Below are positions 9,762 to 20,408 of a stretch of DNA of 64,000 nucleotides, in pieces. The notes under the pieces were generated by a model. That model was not told the origin of the DNA, did not search any database, and worked only from the letters and a program-made list of their open reading frames with translations. The position numbers were made by a program, and so were the translations under genes. Within the stretch, counting starts at the first letter, position 1, and every line of letters starts with the position of its first letter. Source of the DNA: Aegilops tauschii subsp. strangulata (Eukaryota; Streptophyta; Magnoliopsida; Poales; Poaceae); the NCBI RefSeq assembly GCF_002575655.3, contig NC_053037.3:449283793-449347792 (forward strand). The letters run 5' to 3'.

Positions 9762-10224
9762 GCGGTAGTACCGCTTGCAACACTAAGCGGTACTACCGCC
9801 CAAAAGCGCGGTACTACCGCTTGGTCCACAGCGGTACTACCGCGGAGGGAGGGCGGTACTACCGCACAGGAGCGGTACTACGGCCCCCCACAGCCGCGGC
9901 CAGTACCGTAAAACCCGACATGAAAAATGAGCCCTCGAATCGAGGCGGTACTAGCACGAGACCAGAGCGGTACTACGGCTTGGGGCCACCAGCGGTACTA
10001 CTGCTCTGGAGCGGTACTACCGCGCCCAGAGCGGTACTACCGCTTGTGGCACCCAAGCGGTACTACCGCTCCGTCCCGCGGTACTACCGCTGGGACCAGA
10101 GATAGCACACACACGGAGCTACTAGCGGTACTACTGCTCTGGGCGGTACTACCACTCCGGAGCGGTACTACCGCTTGTACCACCCAAGAGGTACTACCGC
10201 TCTGGCCCGCGGTACTACCGCTGG
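9762..10224. repeat. GCGGTACTACCGC array in the 3' LTR U3
   Basis: More than a dozen copies of the 13-bp odd palindrome and one-base variants, irregularly spaced, filling U3 directly upstream (minus strand) of the TATA box. Confidence 0.9.
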
Positions 10225-10550
10225 GACCAGAGAGGGCACAAAGAAAGGAGAATCCAAGCCCATCAACGAAACGGAAAGGCTCGGAGGGAGGGGCAAAGGA
10301 AGTGTACGTGATGATTCCGCCCTAGCCTTTCCAAAGCGGACCCCCTCTTGATAGTACGGTGATCCCTATGAAACTAGTCCACCAAACTAATCCGAAAGGA
10401 CTACACCGTCTTCGCTTTAAGTTCCGAGGGGAGGATATCGTCTCGTGCCCAAAAGAATGAATCTCTGAAAAACACTCAACGCACACGATTAGTCCGCAAA
10501 AGCATTGTCATCAATCACCAAAACACCTTAGGGATAAATATGCCCTTACA

Positions 10551-10564
10551 ATCTCCCCCTTTTT
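10551..10564 (-). promoter_or_regulatory. Polypurine tract
   Basis: AAAAAGGGGGAGAT on the minus strand, immediately before the 3' LTR. This is the plus-strand DNA priming site. Confidence 0.85.
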
Positions 10565-11060
10565 GGTGGATTGATGACAATACGGGATTTGCACAACTGG
10601 GAAAAATCAAATGGCATAAGCAAACCCCAAGTCTCTAAAATATAGACGGGCTCCCCCTAGATGGGTGCCATCAAGATAGGTGCTTTGAGCTGCACGACAC
10701 ACATACTAGGATCAACACTCCCCCTGTATTTTAGAGACCAACAACCTAAGCGAGAAACAAGATAGCAGGATATATAACATAATTAAGCATATAACTCAAG
10801 AGATATCAAATGACTAGAGACAAAGATAAAGATATAATAATGATAGGGTAGCATATGTCTCACACCATATGACGCGAACTAAAGTCTTACGGAACACAAA
10901 ACCAAGCAAACGCAAGTTCCAAGCAAAGCACAAGGTATCACATAACGAAAGCACAAAGGCAAAGACACACTCGCAGACGCAAATCCCTAAACTCTCTCCC
11001 CCTTTGGCATCGAGACACCAAAAGGGGCAAAGAGCTAACCTACGGCTCCAGGTGAGAGCA
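10565..11060. other. 3' internal non-coding region of the Copia element
   Basis: About 500 bp between the third ORF and the polypurine tract, A/C-rich on the plus strand. No frame is supported. Confidence 0.5.
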
Positions 11061-12566
11061 TCAGGACTCTGCGTGATCATCTGCACTGCCGTCCGCGCCC
11101 GGAAACTGCTCGGTATCGGAGTCGGTCCACGGACAGTGCTGCTGGATCCACTCCTCCTCCTCAGTAATCTGACCCTCTGAGCCGCTAGTGACTGTCGCAC
11201 CCATCTGACGCATCAGCTCCTTGTGTCGTCCTCTTGCCTTCTTCTCAGCCACATGAGTCATGTACTGACCATGAGACTCCATGCAGAACAGCTTCTTCAT
11301 CTTGTGTTTCAACTTCTTTGCCCAAGAGGGCTCTGCTGCAGAAGGCTCTGTCCCAGGTGGCACATACTCCTCATCATCATCCCCGGTACCAGCCTCGTCC
11401 TCGGTCTCCATGGCAGCAGCAGAAGATGGAGCTCCAGATCTACCCCAGTTATCCTTCTTCCTCAGACGCTTGATCTCATGAGAGACCAACTCTCCAGTCT
11501 CCAGCTGCTCATTAGGATAGGTACGTCTCCAGGCCCTCTCAATAAGAAACATGATGAACGGACCATAAATTGGGCACTTGCGCTCAGAGACAGCCGCCAA
11601 AAGCTCAGACCACATGACATGAGAGATGTCCAGAGACTCGCCGGTGTTTACGTCCTTCTCACGCTGGCAGAAGAGAAGCATGTCCACAAGGTAAGAGTGC
11701 ACCATGTCCAGATTCCCAATGCGAGGGAAGAGAGTCTCGCGGAAGATGCGGTGAAGGATGTCCAAATAGGTAGACAACTCATAGGTTTCCTTCCTGGTCT
11801 CAGGGTGGACCTTCCGAGTACAGTAGGGCCAGAGGGCTTGCTTGTGAGTGGAGGTGGTATTCTGGTGAGGACGAAAACCAACTGGAGTCTCAAGCCCTTG
11901 ATCTTCCACCTCAAGCAGCCCCATGAAGGCCTGCCACTTGACAGCTAGCACCTTTCCATTTGTCATCCAAGTCAGAGTCCTATCTGCGTCAGTCCCTAGG
12001 TGAACAGTGGCAAAGAACTGTGCCAGCAAATCTGCATCAAAGTCTTTGTTGAACTGCATGATCCTGAGAATGTTCAACTGAGAGCACATCTGTAGAGCAT
12101 CACCAAAGTACTCAGGGTCCTTCTCCATGGCATCCGTGTTGATGGAATGAACATTGACATAGAGATTCTTCTTGGCTTTGATCACATCAAAGTATGTGGA
12201 ATACTGAAACCGGTTCCAGAACGGGCGGTTGACAAGATTGGGTTCTTGTTCTTCCTCATAGGGGTTGCGCCTTCGCTTGTCCCAGAATTCCCTGCTAGAC
12301 ATCTCAGTCACTTTCCTGCCACTTGGCTTTGGTCGGCTGGCAATCTTCTTCGTGCGAGGAGGATTAGCACTTGAGGAAGCACCCCCTGCCGGCTGTGGAG
12401 CACTGGAAGAACCACCTGCAGGCTTAGATGAGCGGTACCGCTTCGACGTTGCACGCCCAGGGTTGACACGACGGACTTGCTGCTCAGGATGTTCATCACC
12501 TGGAACCAAACACACGGACACAAGAACCAACCAGTAGAAATGATCAAAACCAAATAAACACAACAA
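11061..12566 (-). CDS. Third ORF in envelope position of SIRE-type Copia
   Basis: An intact 501-codon frame lies downstream of pol, where SIRE-lineage elements carry an envelope-like or accessory ORF. The first 20 or so codons (LCLFGFDHFYWLVLVSVCLV) end in TTTGGTTCCAG at about 12505, a good 3' splice site, so they are more likely intron than signal peptide. The mature exon probably starts GDEHPEQQVRRVNPG. It then has a basic Ser/Pro-rich stretch (residues about 30-90), a globular core (about 95-350) like the 'putative plant transposon protein' family as I recall it, and an acidic tail rich in Glu and Asp. No clear transmembrane segment is seen in the core, so a true envelope role is unsupported. 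Its function is not known. Confidence 0.75.
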   Translation of the reverse strand: MLCLFGFDHFYWLVLVSVCLVPGDEHPEQQVRRVNPGRATSKRYRSSKPAGGSSSAPQPAGGASSSANPPRTKKIASRPKPSGRKVTEMSSREFWDKRRRNPYEEEQEPNLVNRPFWNRFQYSTYFDVIKAKKNLYVNVHSINTDAMEKDPEYFGDALQMCSQLNILRIMQFNKDFDADLLAQFFATVHLGTDADRTLTWMTNGKVLAVKWQAFMGLLEVEDQGLETPVGFRPHQNTTSTHKQALWPYCTRKVHPETRKETYELSTYLDILHRIFRETLFPRIGNLDMVHSYLVDMLLFCQREKDVNTGESLDISHVMWSELLAAVSERKCPIYGPFIMFLIERAWRRTYPNEQLETGELVSHEIKRLRKKDNWGRSGAPSSAAAMETEDEAGTGDDDEEYVPPGTEPSAAEPSWAKKLKHKMKKLFCMESHGQYMTHVAEKKARGRHKELMRQMGATVTSGSEGQITEEEEWIQQHCPWTDSDTEQFPGADGSADDHAES

Positions 12567-12608
12567 AGATGGATCAACATGTGGTAGGAAACAATGGAAC
12601 TGGGCATC

Positions 12609-12741
12609 CAGCGGTAGTACCGTGCCTGCTCAGCGGTAGTATCGCTTATCCTCATAAGCGGTAGTACCGCTCCTTGGAGCGGTAGTACCGCTTATCCTCA
12701 TAAGCGGTAGTACCGCGCCATATGGGCGGTAGTACCGCTCG
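12609..12741. repeat. Internal GCGGTAGTACCGC array (downstream block)
   Basis: Six copies of the U3 motif, lying between the third ORF and a GC-rich, leader-like block. Confidence 0.9.
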
Positions 12742-13166
12742 AGACGGGGCACGGCGGATCCCTACTGCCGTGGTCAGATCCGGCACTACCGGGGATGCCA
12801 AATTCAAAAATAAACCTACCAAACATCAATCCAAAGAGTCTAGTTGCCTTATCCAACCTACTCAAGCCTAGATTTGGCCAAAAATCTAGAGATGCAACTA
12901 CTATTGCCCCTAAAACGCAAGATCTGAAAACTAGACACGAAGAGAAGAGGAACGGGGGCAATACCGGCATCCATGGCAAGAGGACGAGGTGGGGATCGAC
13001 TCCACCGAAGGAAATGGAGAGGAATGGTCCGGAGACGGAGGGCCACCGGAGCCTTCCCGCGGCGAGATGGCGCTGGAGAGAGGAAGAGGAACCAGGGGAC
13101 GAAGCAAATGGGTATGGGGTGGAGGAAACCACCCCTGCCCATGACTTAACCCCCTGGCCCCGCCCC
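12742..13166 (-). other. Leader-like block upstream of the third ORF
   Basis: On the minus strand this is pyrimidine-rich, UTR-like sequence containing an ATG at 12974 that opens a frame of about 38 codons. The block lies between two arrays of the U3 motif and upstream of the splice acceptor at about 12505. It could be the first exon of a separate transcript for the third ORF. No convincing TATA box is visible. Confidence 0.35.
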
Positions 13167-13168
13167 TC

Positions 13169-13300
13169 AGCGGTAGTACCGTGGTGAGGGGCGGTAGTAC
13201 CGCTTAGCCGAATAGGCGGTAGTACCGCCCTGTTGAGCGGTAGTACCGCTTAGCCGAATAGGCGGTAGTACCGCCCTGTTGAGCAGTAGTACCGCCCAGC
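13169..13300. repeat. Internal GCGGTAGTACCGC array (upstream block)
   Basis: Six motif copies, two of them inside a 52-bp tandem duplication containing TTAGCCGAATAGGCGG. Confidence 0.9.
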
Positions 13301-13659
13301 GCAACACAAACTAGACTCTACACACATGGTGCAAAACGAAAGATGGGAAACAATGGCAAGAAGACCAACAAGAGCACTAGCAAGAGAACAAGAATCACAC
13401 ACCTCTATACGAGAGGGCGGTGGCCGAGGCCACCTATGTTTGAGTCACTTGGTATGGCACCGCGAAGAATTATCCTTGGGCCCATGACCAAAGCTCGTCT
13501 ATGAAGCACAAGTACCATCAAAAATGGCTAATGTGGAAGAGTGAGATTAGTTTATGCATTGTGGGGGAGGGAAAGTTCATTGAGAGAACAACACTCCCCC
13601 TACGTCCATGCCTACACCTAGACAAGAAAGCACAATGAATGTGAGGGGTGTGCAAAGGT
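13301..13659. other. Spacer between pol and the motif array
   Basis: Non-coding A-rich sequence just after the pol stop. Nothing else is seen. Confidence 0.4.
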
Positions 13660-16600
13660 TCAAACCACATTGCTCGAATCAATGATATTTAGCTCATGCC
13701 TTAACTCGCGAAATCTTGCTTCATCCAATGGCTTCGTGAAAATATCTGCAAGATTATCATGAGTGTTGACATAGTTGAGCTCGATCTCCCCTCGCCTAAT
13801 ATGATCCCGGATGAAGTGATACCGAATCTCAATATGCTTTGTCTTGAAGTGTTGCACCGGGTTGAGAGAAATCTTGATAGCACTTTCATTGTCACACCAA
13901 AGAGGCACTTTGTCACAGATGACACCGTAATCCTTTAAAGTTTGCCTCATCCATAAGAGTTGTGCACAACAACTTCCGGCCGCCACATACTCCGCTTCGG
14001 TGGACGAGAGAGACACAGAACTTTGCTTTTTGGAAGACCAACTTACCAAAGAGCAACCAAGAAATTGGCACCCTCCGGAAGTGGACTTCCTATCCACTTT
14101 GTCTCCCGCCCAATCGGAGTCCGAAAAACCTACAAGCTTGAAGTTTGCTCCTCTTGGGTACCATAGGCCAAAGTTTGGGGTATGAGCCAAATATCGAAAG
14201 ATTCGCTTGACCGCCACAAAGTGGCTTTCCTTAGGTGCGGCTTGAAACCGTGCACATATTCCCACACTCAACATGATATCCGGTCTAGATGCACAAAGGT
14301 AAAGCAAGGATCCAATCATAGAGCGATATACCTTTTGATCCACCGCTTTACCATTGGGATCAATGTCAAGTTGGCACTTGGTGGGCATTGGAGTGGAAGC
14401 CGGCTTGACATCACTTAGCTTGAATCTCTTTAGCATGTCTTGAGTGTATTTGGCTTGGTTGATGAAGGTTCCTTCTCTTGTTTGTTTGATTTCGAATCCG
14501 AGAAAGAACTTCAACTCTCCCATCATAGACATCTTGAACTTTGAGGTCATGAGAGCGGCAAATTCTTCATTGAAAGCTTTGTTAGGGGAACCAAAAATAA
14601 TATCATCAACATATAGTTGGCACACAAACAACTCCCCTTTGACCTTCTTAGTAAAAAGAGTGGGGTCGATTTTCCCGATTTCGAATCCACGATCTTGTAA
14701 CAACTCCGTAAGATGCTCATACCACGCACGTGGGGCTTGTTTAAGGCCATAGAGCGCCTTGTGGAGTTGATACACATGATCGGGGAAATAGGGATCTTCG
14801 AACCCGGGGGGTTGTTTGACATATACCAACTCATTTATGGGACCATTAAGAAAGGCACTCTTCACATCCATTTGTTGCAAAGTGAAATTATGATGAGAAG
14901 CATAAGCAATCAACAAACGAATAGATTCAAGACGAGCAACGGGGGCAAAGGTTTCACCGTAGTCGATACCCTCGACTTGGGAGTAGCCTTGTGCCACTAG
15001 ACGAGCCTTGTTGCGAACAATGATTCCATGAGCGTCTTGCTTGTTCTTGAATATCCACTTGGTTCCAATGACATTATGATTCCCGGTTGGCCTTGGCACT
15101 AACTTCCACACTTGGTTATGTTCGAAGTTGTTGAGTTCTTCATGCATGGCGTTGAGCCAATCCGGGTCCTCAAGCGCTTCATAAACCTTTTGGGGTTCGA
15201 CACAAGAAACAAACGCATGATGTTCACAATAGTTTGCTAATTGTCTATGAGTGCTTACCCCCTTTCTTAGGCTTCCAACCACATTCTCCATGAGATGACC
15301 TTTGGTGGTGAGCTTGGAAGCGATCTTAGCGGCACGACGCTCCAATTCCTCCTCGGAAGTGAAGTGAGGAGGGGTAACTTGATCATCTCGAGCATCGTCT
15401 TGAGCTTGTTCTTGATCTTGAACTAGCTCGAGGGGAAGAACCTGACCTTGGGCATCATTTGGTGGATCACCACCATCTTGAGGTTGATCTTGCCCTTGAT
15501 CTTGTTCATGAGGTTGAGGGCCTTCACTTTGTTCTTCGGAAGCGTGTGGGTCTTGGGTTGGTGATGGCTCCACTTGATTGGAGCATTGTCCTTCTCCTTC
15601 GGCCACAAGGGGTTCCTCAACGGGTAGGATATAACCAATACCCATTCTTCTTATGGCTTGGGGAGGAATTTCATCACCTACATCACAAGTACCACTTTGC
15701 TCCACTTGGGAGCCGTTATTTTCATCAAACTCCATGTTACACGTCTCCTCAATAAGTCCCGTGGACTTATTGAGAACACGGTAAGCATGGGAGTTTGTAG
15801 CATAACCAACAAATATGCCCTCATGAGCTCTAGTCTCAAATTTAGACAAACGAACACCTTTCTTGAGAATGAAACACTTACACCCGAACACCTGAAAGTA
15901 CTTGAGGTTGGGCTTGTTCCCGGTGAGGATCTCATATGGAGTCTTGTTCAAGCCTTTGCGAAGATAGAGCCGATTTGAAGCATGACACGCGGTGTTGATG
16001 GCTTCGGCCCAAAAGTTGTATGGAGACTTGAACTCCGCCATCATGGTCCTTGCCGCATCCATCAACGTCCGATTCTTCCTCTCCGCAACACCATTTTGTT
16101 GAGGGGTGTAAGGTGCGGAATATTGATGCTTGATCCCCTCATCACTGAGAAACTCATCCAAGGTGTAGTTCTTGAACTCGGTGCCGTTGTCACTTCTTAT
16201 TGTCAAGATCTTTGTATTGTGTTGACGTTGGGCTTCATTTGCAAAGTCAATGACTGTTTGTTGGGTCTCACTCTTCCTCTTGAAGAAATACACCCACGTG
16301 TATCTAGAGTAGTCATCCACAATTACCAAGCAGTACTTTCTACCCCCAAGACTATCAAAGGATGGAGGCCCAAAGAGATCCAAATGAAGGAGCTCCAACG
16401 GCCTCTTCGAGTAAATAAGAGTCGTGGGAGGGTGAACCTTCTCATGAAGCTTTCCTTCGATACAAGCACTGCAAGCACGATCTTTGGCAAAACTAACGTT
16501 CGTTAGTCCACGGACATGGTCCCCCTTGAGAAGACTTTGCAAAGATCTCATATTGACATGGGCTAAACGGCGATGCCACAGCCACCCCACGTCAACTTTA

Positions 16601-17001
16601 GCCATTAGGCATGTCGCGGTCTTAGTGGGTTGCTCTGAAAAGTTAATCACATAGAGACCGTTCTCGACATGCCCAACAAAAGCTACTTTAAGAGTCTTGC
16701 TCCACAAGAGGGCCACGGTATCAATATCAAAGAAGGTGGCAAAGCCCATGATAGCAAGTTGACGAACGGAAAGTAAATTGTATGCAAGGGACTCAACTAG
16801 CATGACCTTCTCGATCGTGAGATCATGAGAAATGGCAACTTTGCCGAGTCCCAGTACCTTAGAAGACGAGGCATCACCCCACTCGACATTGGTGGGCATA
16901 GATGGATTCTTGTGCACGTCCACCACCAAGTCCTTGCTTCCGGTCATATGATTTGTAGCTCCACTATCGAGCAACCATGATCCCCCACCAGAAGCAAACA
17001 C
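13660..17001 (-). CDS. pol: Copia pol: protease, integrase, RT, RNase H
   Basis: An uninterrupted frame of 1113 codons. Near the start is the protease motif [10 protein letters not shown] (residues about 10-20). The integrase zinc region follows (HRRLAH then CSACIEGK, about 145-190), then the integrase core with LDLFGP, SDNGTEF and [11 protein letters not shown] (about 205-320). A Gln/Asp-rich linker leads to RT with [12 protein letters not shown] and the catalytic [10 protein letters not shown] (near residue 800). RNase H has [14 protein letters not shown] and WCDNESA (from about 965). The end [18 protein letters not shown] is the usual Copia terminus. The order IN before RT defines Copia. 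The frame differs from gag, and a TAG (17002-17004) immediately precedes codon 1 (GTG), so it is not translated from its own obvious start. All catalytic motifs I can check are present. Confidence 0.95.
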   Translation of the reverse strand: MFASGGGSWLLDSGATNHMTGSKDLVVDVHKNPSMPTNVEWGDASSSKVLGLGKVAISHDLTIEKVMLVESLAYNLLSVRQLAIMGFATFFDIDTVALLWSKTLKVAFVGHVENGLYVINFSEQPTKTATCLMAKVDVGWLWHRRLAHVNMRSLQSLLKGDHVRGLTNVSFAKDRACSACIEGKLHEKVHPPTTLIYSKRPLELLHLDLFGPPSFDSLGGRKYCLVIVDDYSRYTWVYFFKRKSETQQTVIDFANEAQRQHNTKILTIRSDNGTEFKNYTLDEFLSDEGIKHQYSAPYTPQQNGVAERKNRTLMDAARTMMAEFKSPYNFWAEAINTACHASNRLYLRKGLNKTPYEILTGNKPNLKYFQVFGCKCFILKKGVRLSKFETRAHEGIFVGYATNSHAYRVLNKSTGLIEETCNMEFDENNGSQVEQSGTCDVGDEIPPQAIRRMGIGYILPVEEPLVAEGEGQCSNQVEPSPTQDPHASEEQSEGPQPHEQDQGQDQPQDGGDPPNDAQGQVLPLELVQDQEQAQDDARDDQVTPPHFTSEEELERRAAKIASKLTTKGHLMENVVGSLRKGVSTHRQLANYCEHHAFVSCVEPQKVYEALEDPDWLNAMHEELNNFEHNQVWKLVPRPTGNHNVIGTKWIFKNKQDAHGIIVRNKARLVAQGYSQVEGIDYGETFAPVARLESIRLLIAYASHHNFTLQQMDVKSAFLNGPINELVYVKQPPGFEDPYFPDHVYQLHKALYGLKQAPRAWYEHLTELLQDRGFEIGKIDPTLFTKKVKGELFVCQLYVDDIIFGSPNKAFNEEFAALMTSKFKMSMMGELKFFLGFEIKQTREGTFINQAKYTQDMLKRFKLSDVKPASTPMPTKCQLDIDPNGKAVDQKVYRSMIGSLLYLCASRPDIMLSVGICARFQAAPKESHFVAVKRIFRYLAHTPNFGLWYPRGANFKLVGFSDSDWAGDKVDRKSTSGGCQFLGCSLVSWSSKKQSSVSLSSTEAEYVAAGSCCAQLLWMRQTLKDYGVICDKVPLWCDNESAIKISLNPVQHFKTKHIEIRYHFIRDHIRRGEIELNYVNTHDNLADIFTKPLDEARFRELRHELNIIDSSNVV

Positions 17002-17011
17002 CTACAAGAGA

Positions 17012-17299
17012 TCAATGCTTGGTTTTAGGTACCCATTTTGTAATGGGTCCTTTGATGTTAGCAACAAGGGTCTTAGGAACCCAAATAGACCATTCAATGT
17101 ACTCATGAGGAGAACCAACGAATATGGCATAAACATGCCCATCACTAGCACGGCATAACACATAAGAAGGATTAAAGTCGCCGGCTTTGTTGGAAGGAGT
17201 GGCATTGCTCTTCTTGACACCTCCACCCTTCGCATTGTTCTTCTTCTCCTTGGAAGTACCCTCTCCCTCCTTCACAAAAGTTTGCTTGAGAGGAGGAGG
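17012..17299 (-). CDS. gag-pol linker, cut off by stops
   Basis: This continues the gag frame after the TGA at 17300-17302 with sequence typical of the stretch before Copia protease (KQTFVKEGEG, then SIWVPKTLVANIKG). It ends at a second TGA at 17012-17014. Pol then resumes in another frame. So the single gag-pol frame expected for this lineage is broken by two stops and one frame change within 300 bp. Confidence 0.7.
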   Translation of the reverse strand, partial: PPPLKQTFVKEGEGTSKEKKNNAKGGGVKKSNATPSNKAGDFNPSYVLCRASDGHVYAIFVGSPHEYIEWSIWVPKTLVANIKGPITKWVPKTKH

Positions 17300-19573
17300 T
17301 CACTTGGTCTTGTCATTCTTCTTCTTGTTCTTGGGATTGGGTGCGAACCCAATCCCCTCCTTGGCCACAACTTCCTTTTGATTGCTCAAGAGGTCGTTGA
17401 GGTTCTTCTCACCTTGTATGCATGACATGAGGCCTTTCTCAAGTTGCTCCTTTAGCTTAGCATTCTCCTCAACAAGATGCACATGCTCACAACAGGGGTT
17501 AGTAGCATTTGCATTATCAATTAACACCATATGAGGAAAGGTGGCTTTCTCCTTTGTTAGCTTCACTTGGAGTTGATCATGAGACTCCTTGAGGCTAGCA
17601 TAAACGCCCTTCAAGACTTTGTGAGCCTTGTCGAGGATGCCAAACTCCTCTTTGAGTCTAGCAAGATCAACCCCAAGTATAGCCTTCTCGGAGTTTAGCA
17701 CACGAGACACAACAAGAGCATGATCAAGATCCTTCTTTAACTTAGCATGATCATCGTTGTATGACTCCTCAAGAGCCAAACGAAGACCACGCTCTTCGTC
17801 AAGAGCATTGGAAAGATCCGAAATCTCATCGGCATAGTCACGACTATGCCCCTCCATCTTAGAGATGGTATCTTCGTGAGCCTCGATCATGTCATTGGCT
17901 TCACCAAGTTGTTCCAAGAGAGCAACGAAGTGCTTCTTGGATTTTCCCTTGAGTTTACTCATAAAGATCTCAAACTCATTTTCCTCCACATTTGTTCCCT
18001 CATGTTCATCAATACTATCCGTCGAAGAAGGATGATTAATGATGGTAGTTTTGATGTTGGAGGTTACCTTATTGGTGGCTTTAGCCATGAGGCACTTGGC
18101 GGTGATGTTCTCATTGGGTGAGTCGAAGAGAGACACCCGTGGAGTCTTGGCAACGGCAACGGAGGCCATGGCAACCGACTCACTATCTTCATCATCGTCA
18201 TCATCCTCATTGTACTCTTCTTGAACCACCAACGCCTTGAAGGGAGTCTTCTTGGTGAAGTTGCTCTTGTTGGGGAACGACTTGGCCTTGTCTTTTCTAA
18301 TGAGCTTGCCACCATTGCCTTCCCTCTTCTCGTAAGGGCATTCCGCAACAAAGTGGCTCACATTGCCACAATTGAAGCAAGTCCTCATCCGTTGCTTGCC
18401 CTTTGCGCCACTTGAGTTGCTTTTGTTGAAGTTTGGCCTCGTGTTCTTCTTGCTCCAAAATTGCCTTGACGCAAGAGCCATGTGTTCATGATAGGCATAC
18501 TTCGTATCTTCGAGGTTGCCCTCCTCTTCTTCCTCTTCATCCTCTTCCTCCATACTAGCCTTGGCCTTTAGAGCAAGGTTGGGCTTCTTTACTCTTTGAG
18601 AGCGAAGGACCGCATTGTCGGCGGTCTTGTCCAAGATGCTCATAGCAACAAACTCATCCAACACTTCACTTGATGACAAAGTGTGGAAGTCCGGCCTTTG
18701 ACGAATTACAGAGGACATGGCTTTGTGGTAGGGCATCATTGCCTTGAGGAATTTGCGCTTGATCCAATTGTCATCCGTGTCCTTACTTCCATGATCTCGG
18801 AGAGAGACCGCAAGTTTGGTCACTCTCCGAAAAAGCTCACGAGGTTCTTCATCTTCTTTCATTGCAAACTCGTCGGCTTCATCTTGCACCACTTCATAGT
18901 TGGAGCGTTGAATGCTTGCGCTTCCCCGATAGAGGGAAACAACTTGGAGCCAAGCATCTTTGGCCATGGTGTAAGGCCGGAGATGAGGAAGATCTTCGGG
19001 CGGGATTGCTTCTTGGATGATGAAGAGAGCATTCTCATTGAATTGATGATCCACCACTTCTCTAGGAGTGAAGTTGCTTCGGTCATGCGGATAAAAGCCT
19101 TCTTCAATGATTCTCCAAAGGTTAGTGTTCACATGATTTAAATGACGCTTAAAACGATAGACCCAAGAATCAAAATCTACATTCTTCTCAATCTTAGGGG
19201 CCGGGCCGGCATGATTCAAATGAGTGGAAGGAAGCGGTCCACCATAGACGGGTGGAGGTTCCACATGGGCAAAGATGCCGGTGCCATTTTTATCACTAGA
19301 ACAAGGAGCCTTCTCGCTCGAAGCTTCCCCCTTGTCGGAGGTAGCATCCGTCACCTTGTTAGCGGGATCACCCACTTTCAACGGTGCGGTTGTAAGTTTA
19401 AGCCCTTCTAAGAATTTATTCAACATGCTTTCGACCTTGGTCGTCATGGAGGTTTTCAATGTGTCCAACGCCACATTGAATTCCTCACGAGAGACCGCGT
19501 TTCCCCCATCTCCCGTAGACGAGACAGGATTTTCACCGGAGTGCTCCTCCGCACCGTCTACGACGTCAACCAT
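17300..19573 (-). CDS. gag: Copia gag with zinc knuckle
   Basis: A frame of 757 codons begins about 50 bp inside the 5' LTR and primer site. The capsid-type region around residues 120-330 includes WLQVVSLYRGSASIQ and ELFRRVTKLAVSLRDHG. The zinc knuckle CFNCGNVSHFVAEC (CX2CX4HX4C) is near residue 400. An acidic low-complexity stretch and a coiled-coil-rich C-terminal third (LKEEFGILDKAHKVLKGV) follow. Such long gag proteins are usual in the SIRE lineage. It stops at TGA 17300-17302 where the linker frame continues, probably a nonsense mutation. The product would form the virus-like particle and package the RNA. Confidence 0.93.
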   Translation of the reverse strand: MVDVVDGAEEHSGENPVSSTGDGGNAVSREEFNVALDTLKTSMTTKVESMLNKFLEGLKLTTAPLKVGDPANKVTDATSDKGEASSEKAPCSSDKNGTGIFAHVEPPPVYGGPLPSTHLNHAGPAPKIEKNVDFDSWVYRFKRHLNHVNTNLWRIIEEGFYPHDRSNFTPREVVDHQFNENALFIIQEAIPPEDLPHLRPYTMAKDAWLQVVSLYRGSASIQRSNYEVVQDEADEFAMKEDEEPRELFRRVTKLAVSLRDHGSKDTDDNWIKRKFLKAMMPYHKAMSSVIRQRPDFHTLSSSEVLDEFVAMSILDKTADNAVLRSQRVKKPNLALKAKASMEEEDEEEEEEGNLEDTKYAYHEHMALASRQFWSKKNTRPNFNKSNSSGAKGKQRMRTCFNCGNVSHFVAECPYEKREGNGGKLIRKDKAKSFPNKSNFTKKTPFKALVVQEEYNEDDDDDEDSESVAMASVAVAKTPRVSLFDSPNENITAKCLMAKATNKVTSNIKTTIINHPSSTDSIDEHEGTNVEENEFEIFMSKLKGKSKKHFVALLEQLGEANDMIEAHEDTISKMEGHSRDYADEISDLSNALDEERGLRLALEESYNDDHAKLKKDLDHALVVSRVLNSEKAILGVDLARLKEEFGILDKAHKVLKGVYASLKESHDQLQVKLTKEKATFPHMVLIDNANATNPCCEHVHLVEENAKLKEQLEKGLMSCIQGEKNLNDLLSNQKEVVAKEGIGFAPNPKNKKKNDKTK

Positions 19574-19610
19574 ACTCTTTGGACGGTAAAGTCCTTAATA
19601 AAGAGACGAG

Positions 19611-19622
19611 GCTCTGATACCA
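19611..19622 (-). promoter_or_regulatory. Primer binding site (initiator Met tRNA)
   Basis: TGGTATCAGAGC on the minus strand, two bases inside the 5' LTR. It is complementary to the 3' end of plant initiator tRNA-Met. Confidence 0.95.
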
Positions 19623-20354
19623 ATTGAAAGGATCGATATAGTTGACTAGGGGGGGGGTGAATAGGCAACTAACAATTTTTAGCTTTTCTTTACCAAATTA
19701 AACTTTGCATCAAAATAGGTTGTCTAGATATGCAACTAAGTGAGCAACCTATATGATGCAATGACAACAAGCACGCAAGTAAGTAAGAGAAACAACACAA
19801 GTAAACTAGCGAAAGTAAAGGAACAAGATAACCAAGAGTGGAGCCGGTGGAGACGAGGATGTGTTACCGAAGTTCCTTCCTTTTGAAGGGAAGTACGTCT
19901 CCGTTGGAGCGGTGTGGAGGCACAATGCTCCCCAAGAAGCCACTAGGGCCACCGTATTCTCCTCACGCCCTCACACAATGCGAGATGCCGTGATTCCACT
20001 ATTGGTGCCCTTGAAGGCGGCGACCGAACCTTTACAAACAAGGTTGGGGCAATCTCCACAACTTAATTGGAGGCTCCCAATGACACCACAAAGCTTCACC
20101 ACAATGGACTATGGCTTCGCGGTGACCTCAACCGTCTAGGGTGCTCAAACACCCAAGAGTAACAAGATCCGCTAGGGATAAGTGGGGGAGTCAAATTTCT
20201 CTTGGTGGAAGTGTAGATCGTGGCCTTCTCAACCAATCCCGAGCAAATCAACAAGTTTGATTGGCTAGGGAGAGAGATCGGGCGAAAATGGAGCTTGGAG
20301 CAACAATGGAGCTTTTGGGGGAAGAGATAGGTCAACTTTGGGGAAGAAGACCCT

Positions 20355-20362
20355 TTTATATA
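20355..20362 (-). promoter_or_regulatory. TATA box in the 5' LTR
   Basis: TATATAAA on the minus strand, about 860 bp from the LTR start. Confidence 0.65.
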
Positions 20363-20408
20363 GTGGGGGGAACAAACCAACCGTTACCCCCCCTCTGCCC
20401 CGAAGAGA

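Larger units (their letters stand above)
8974..10550 (-). mobile_element. 3' LTR of the Copia element
   Basis: A 1577-bp LTR, TG...CA. Relative to the 5' LTR it lacks about 20 bp in the GCGGTAGTACCGC array and has a longer G run near 9000. It is followed inward by the polypurine tract at 10551-10564. Confidence 0.95.

Noticed and set aside
9614..10325. ORFs rich in GTTA and RYY phrases in the Copia LTRs (also 20261-20992 and 515-883)
   Set aside because: Translations of the GCGGTACTACCGC array inside U3; non-coding.
11061..12566. Reading the third Copia ORF as a true viral envelope
   Set aside because: No clear fusion, furin or transmembrane features; the apparent N-terminal hydrophobic stretch is better explained as intron.
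13960..16506. Plus-strand ORFs opposite the Copia pol
   Set aside because: Antisense shadows of an intact pol frame.
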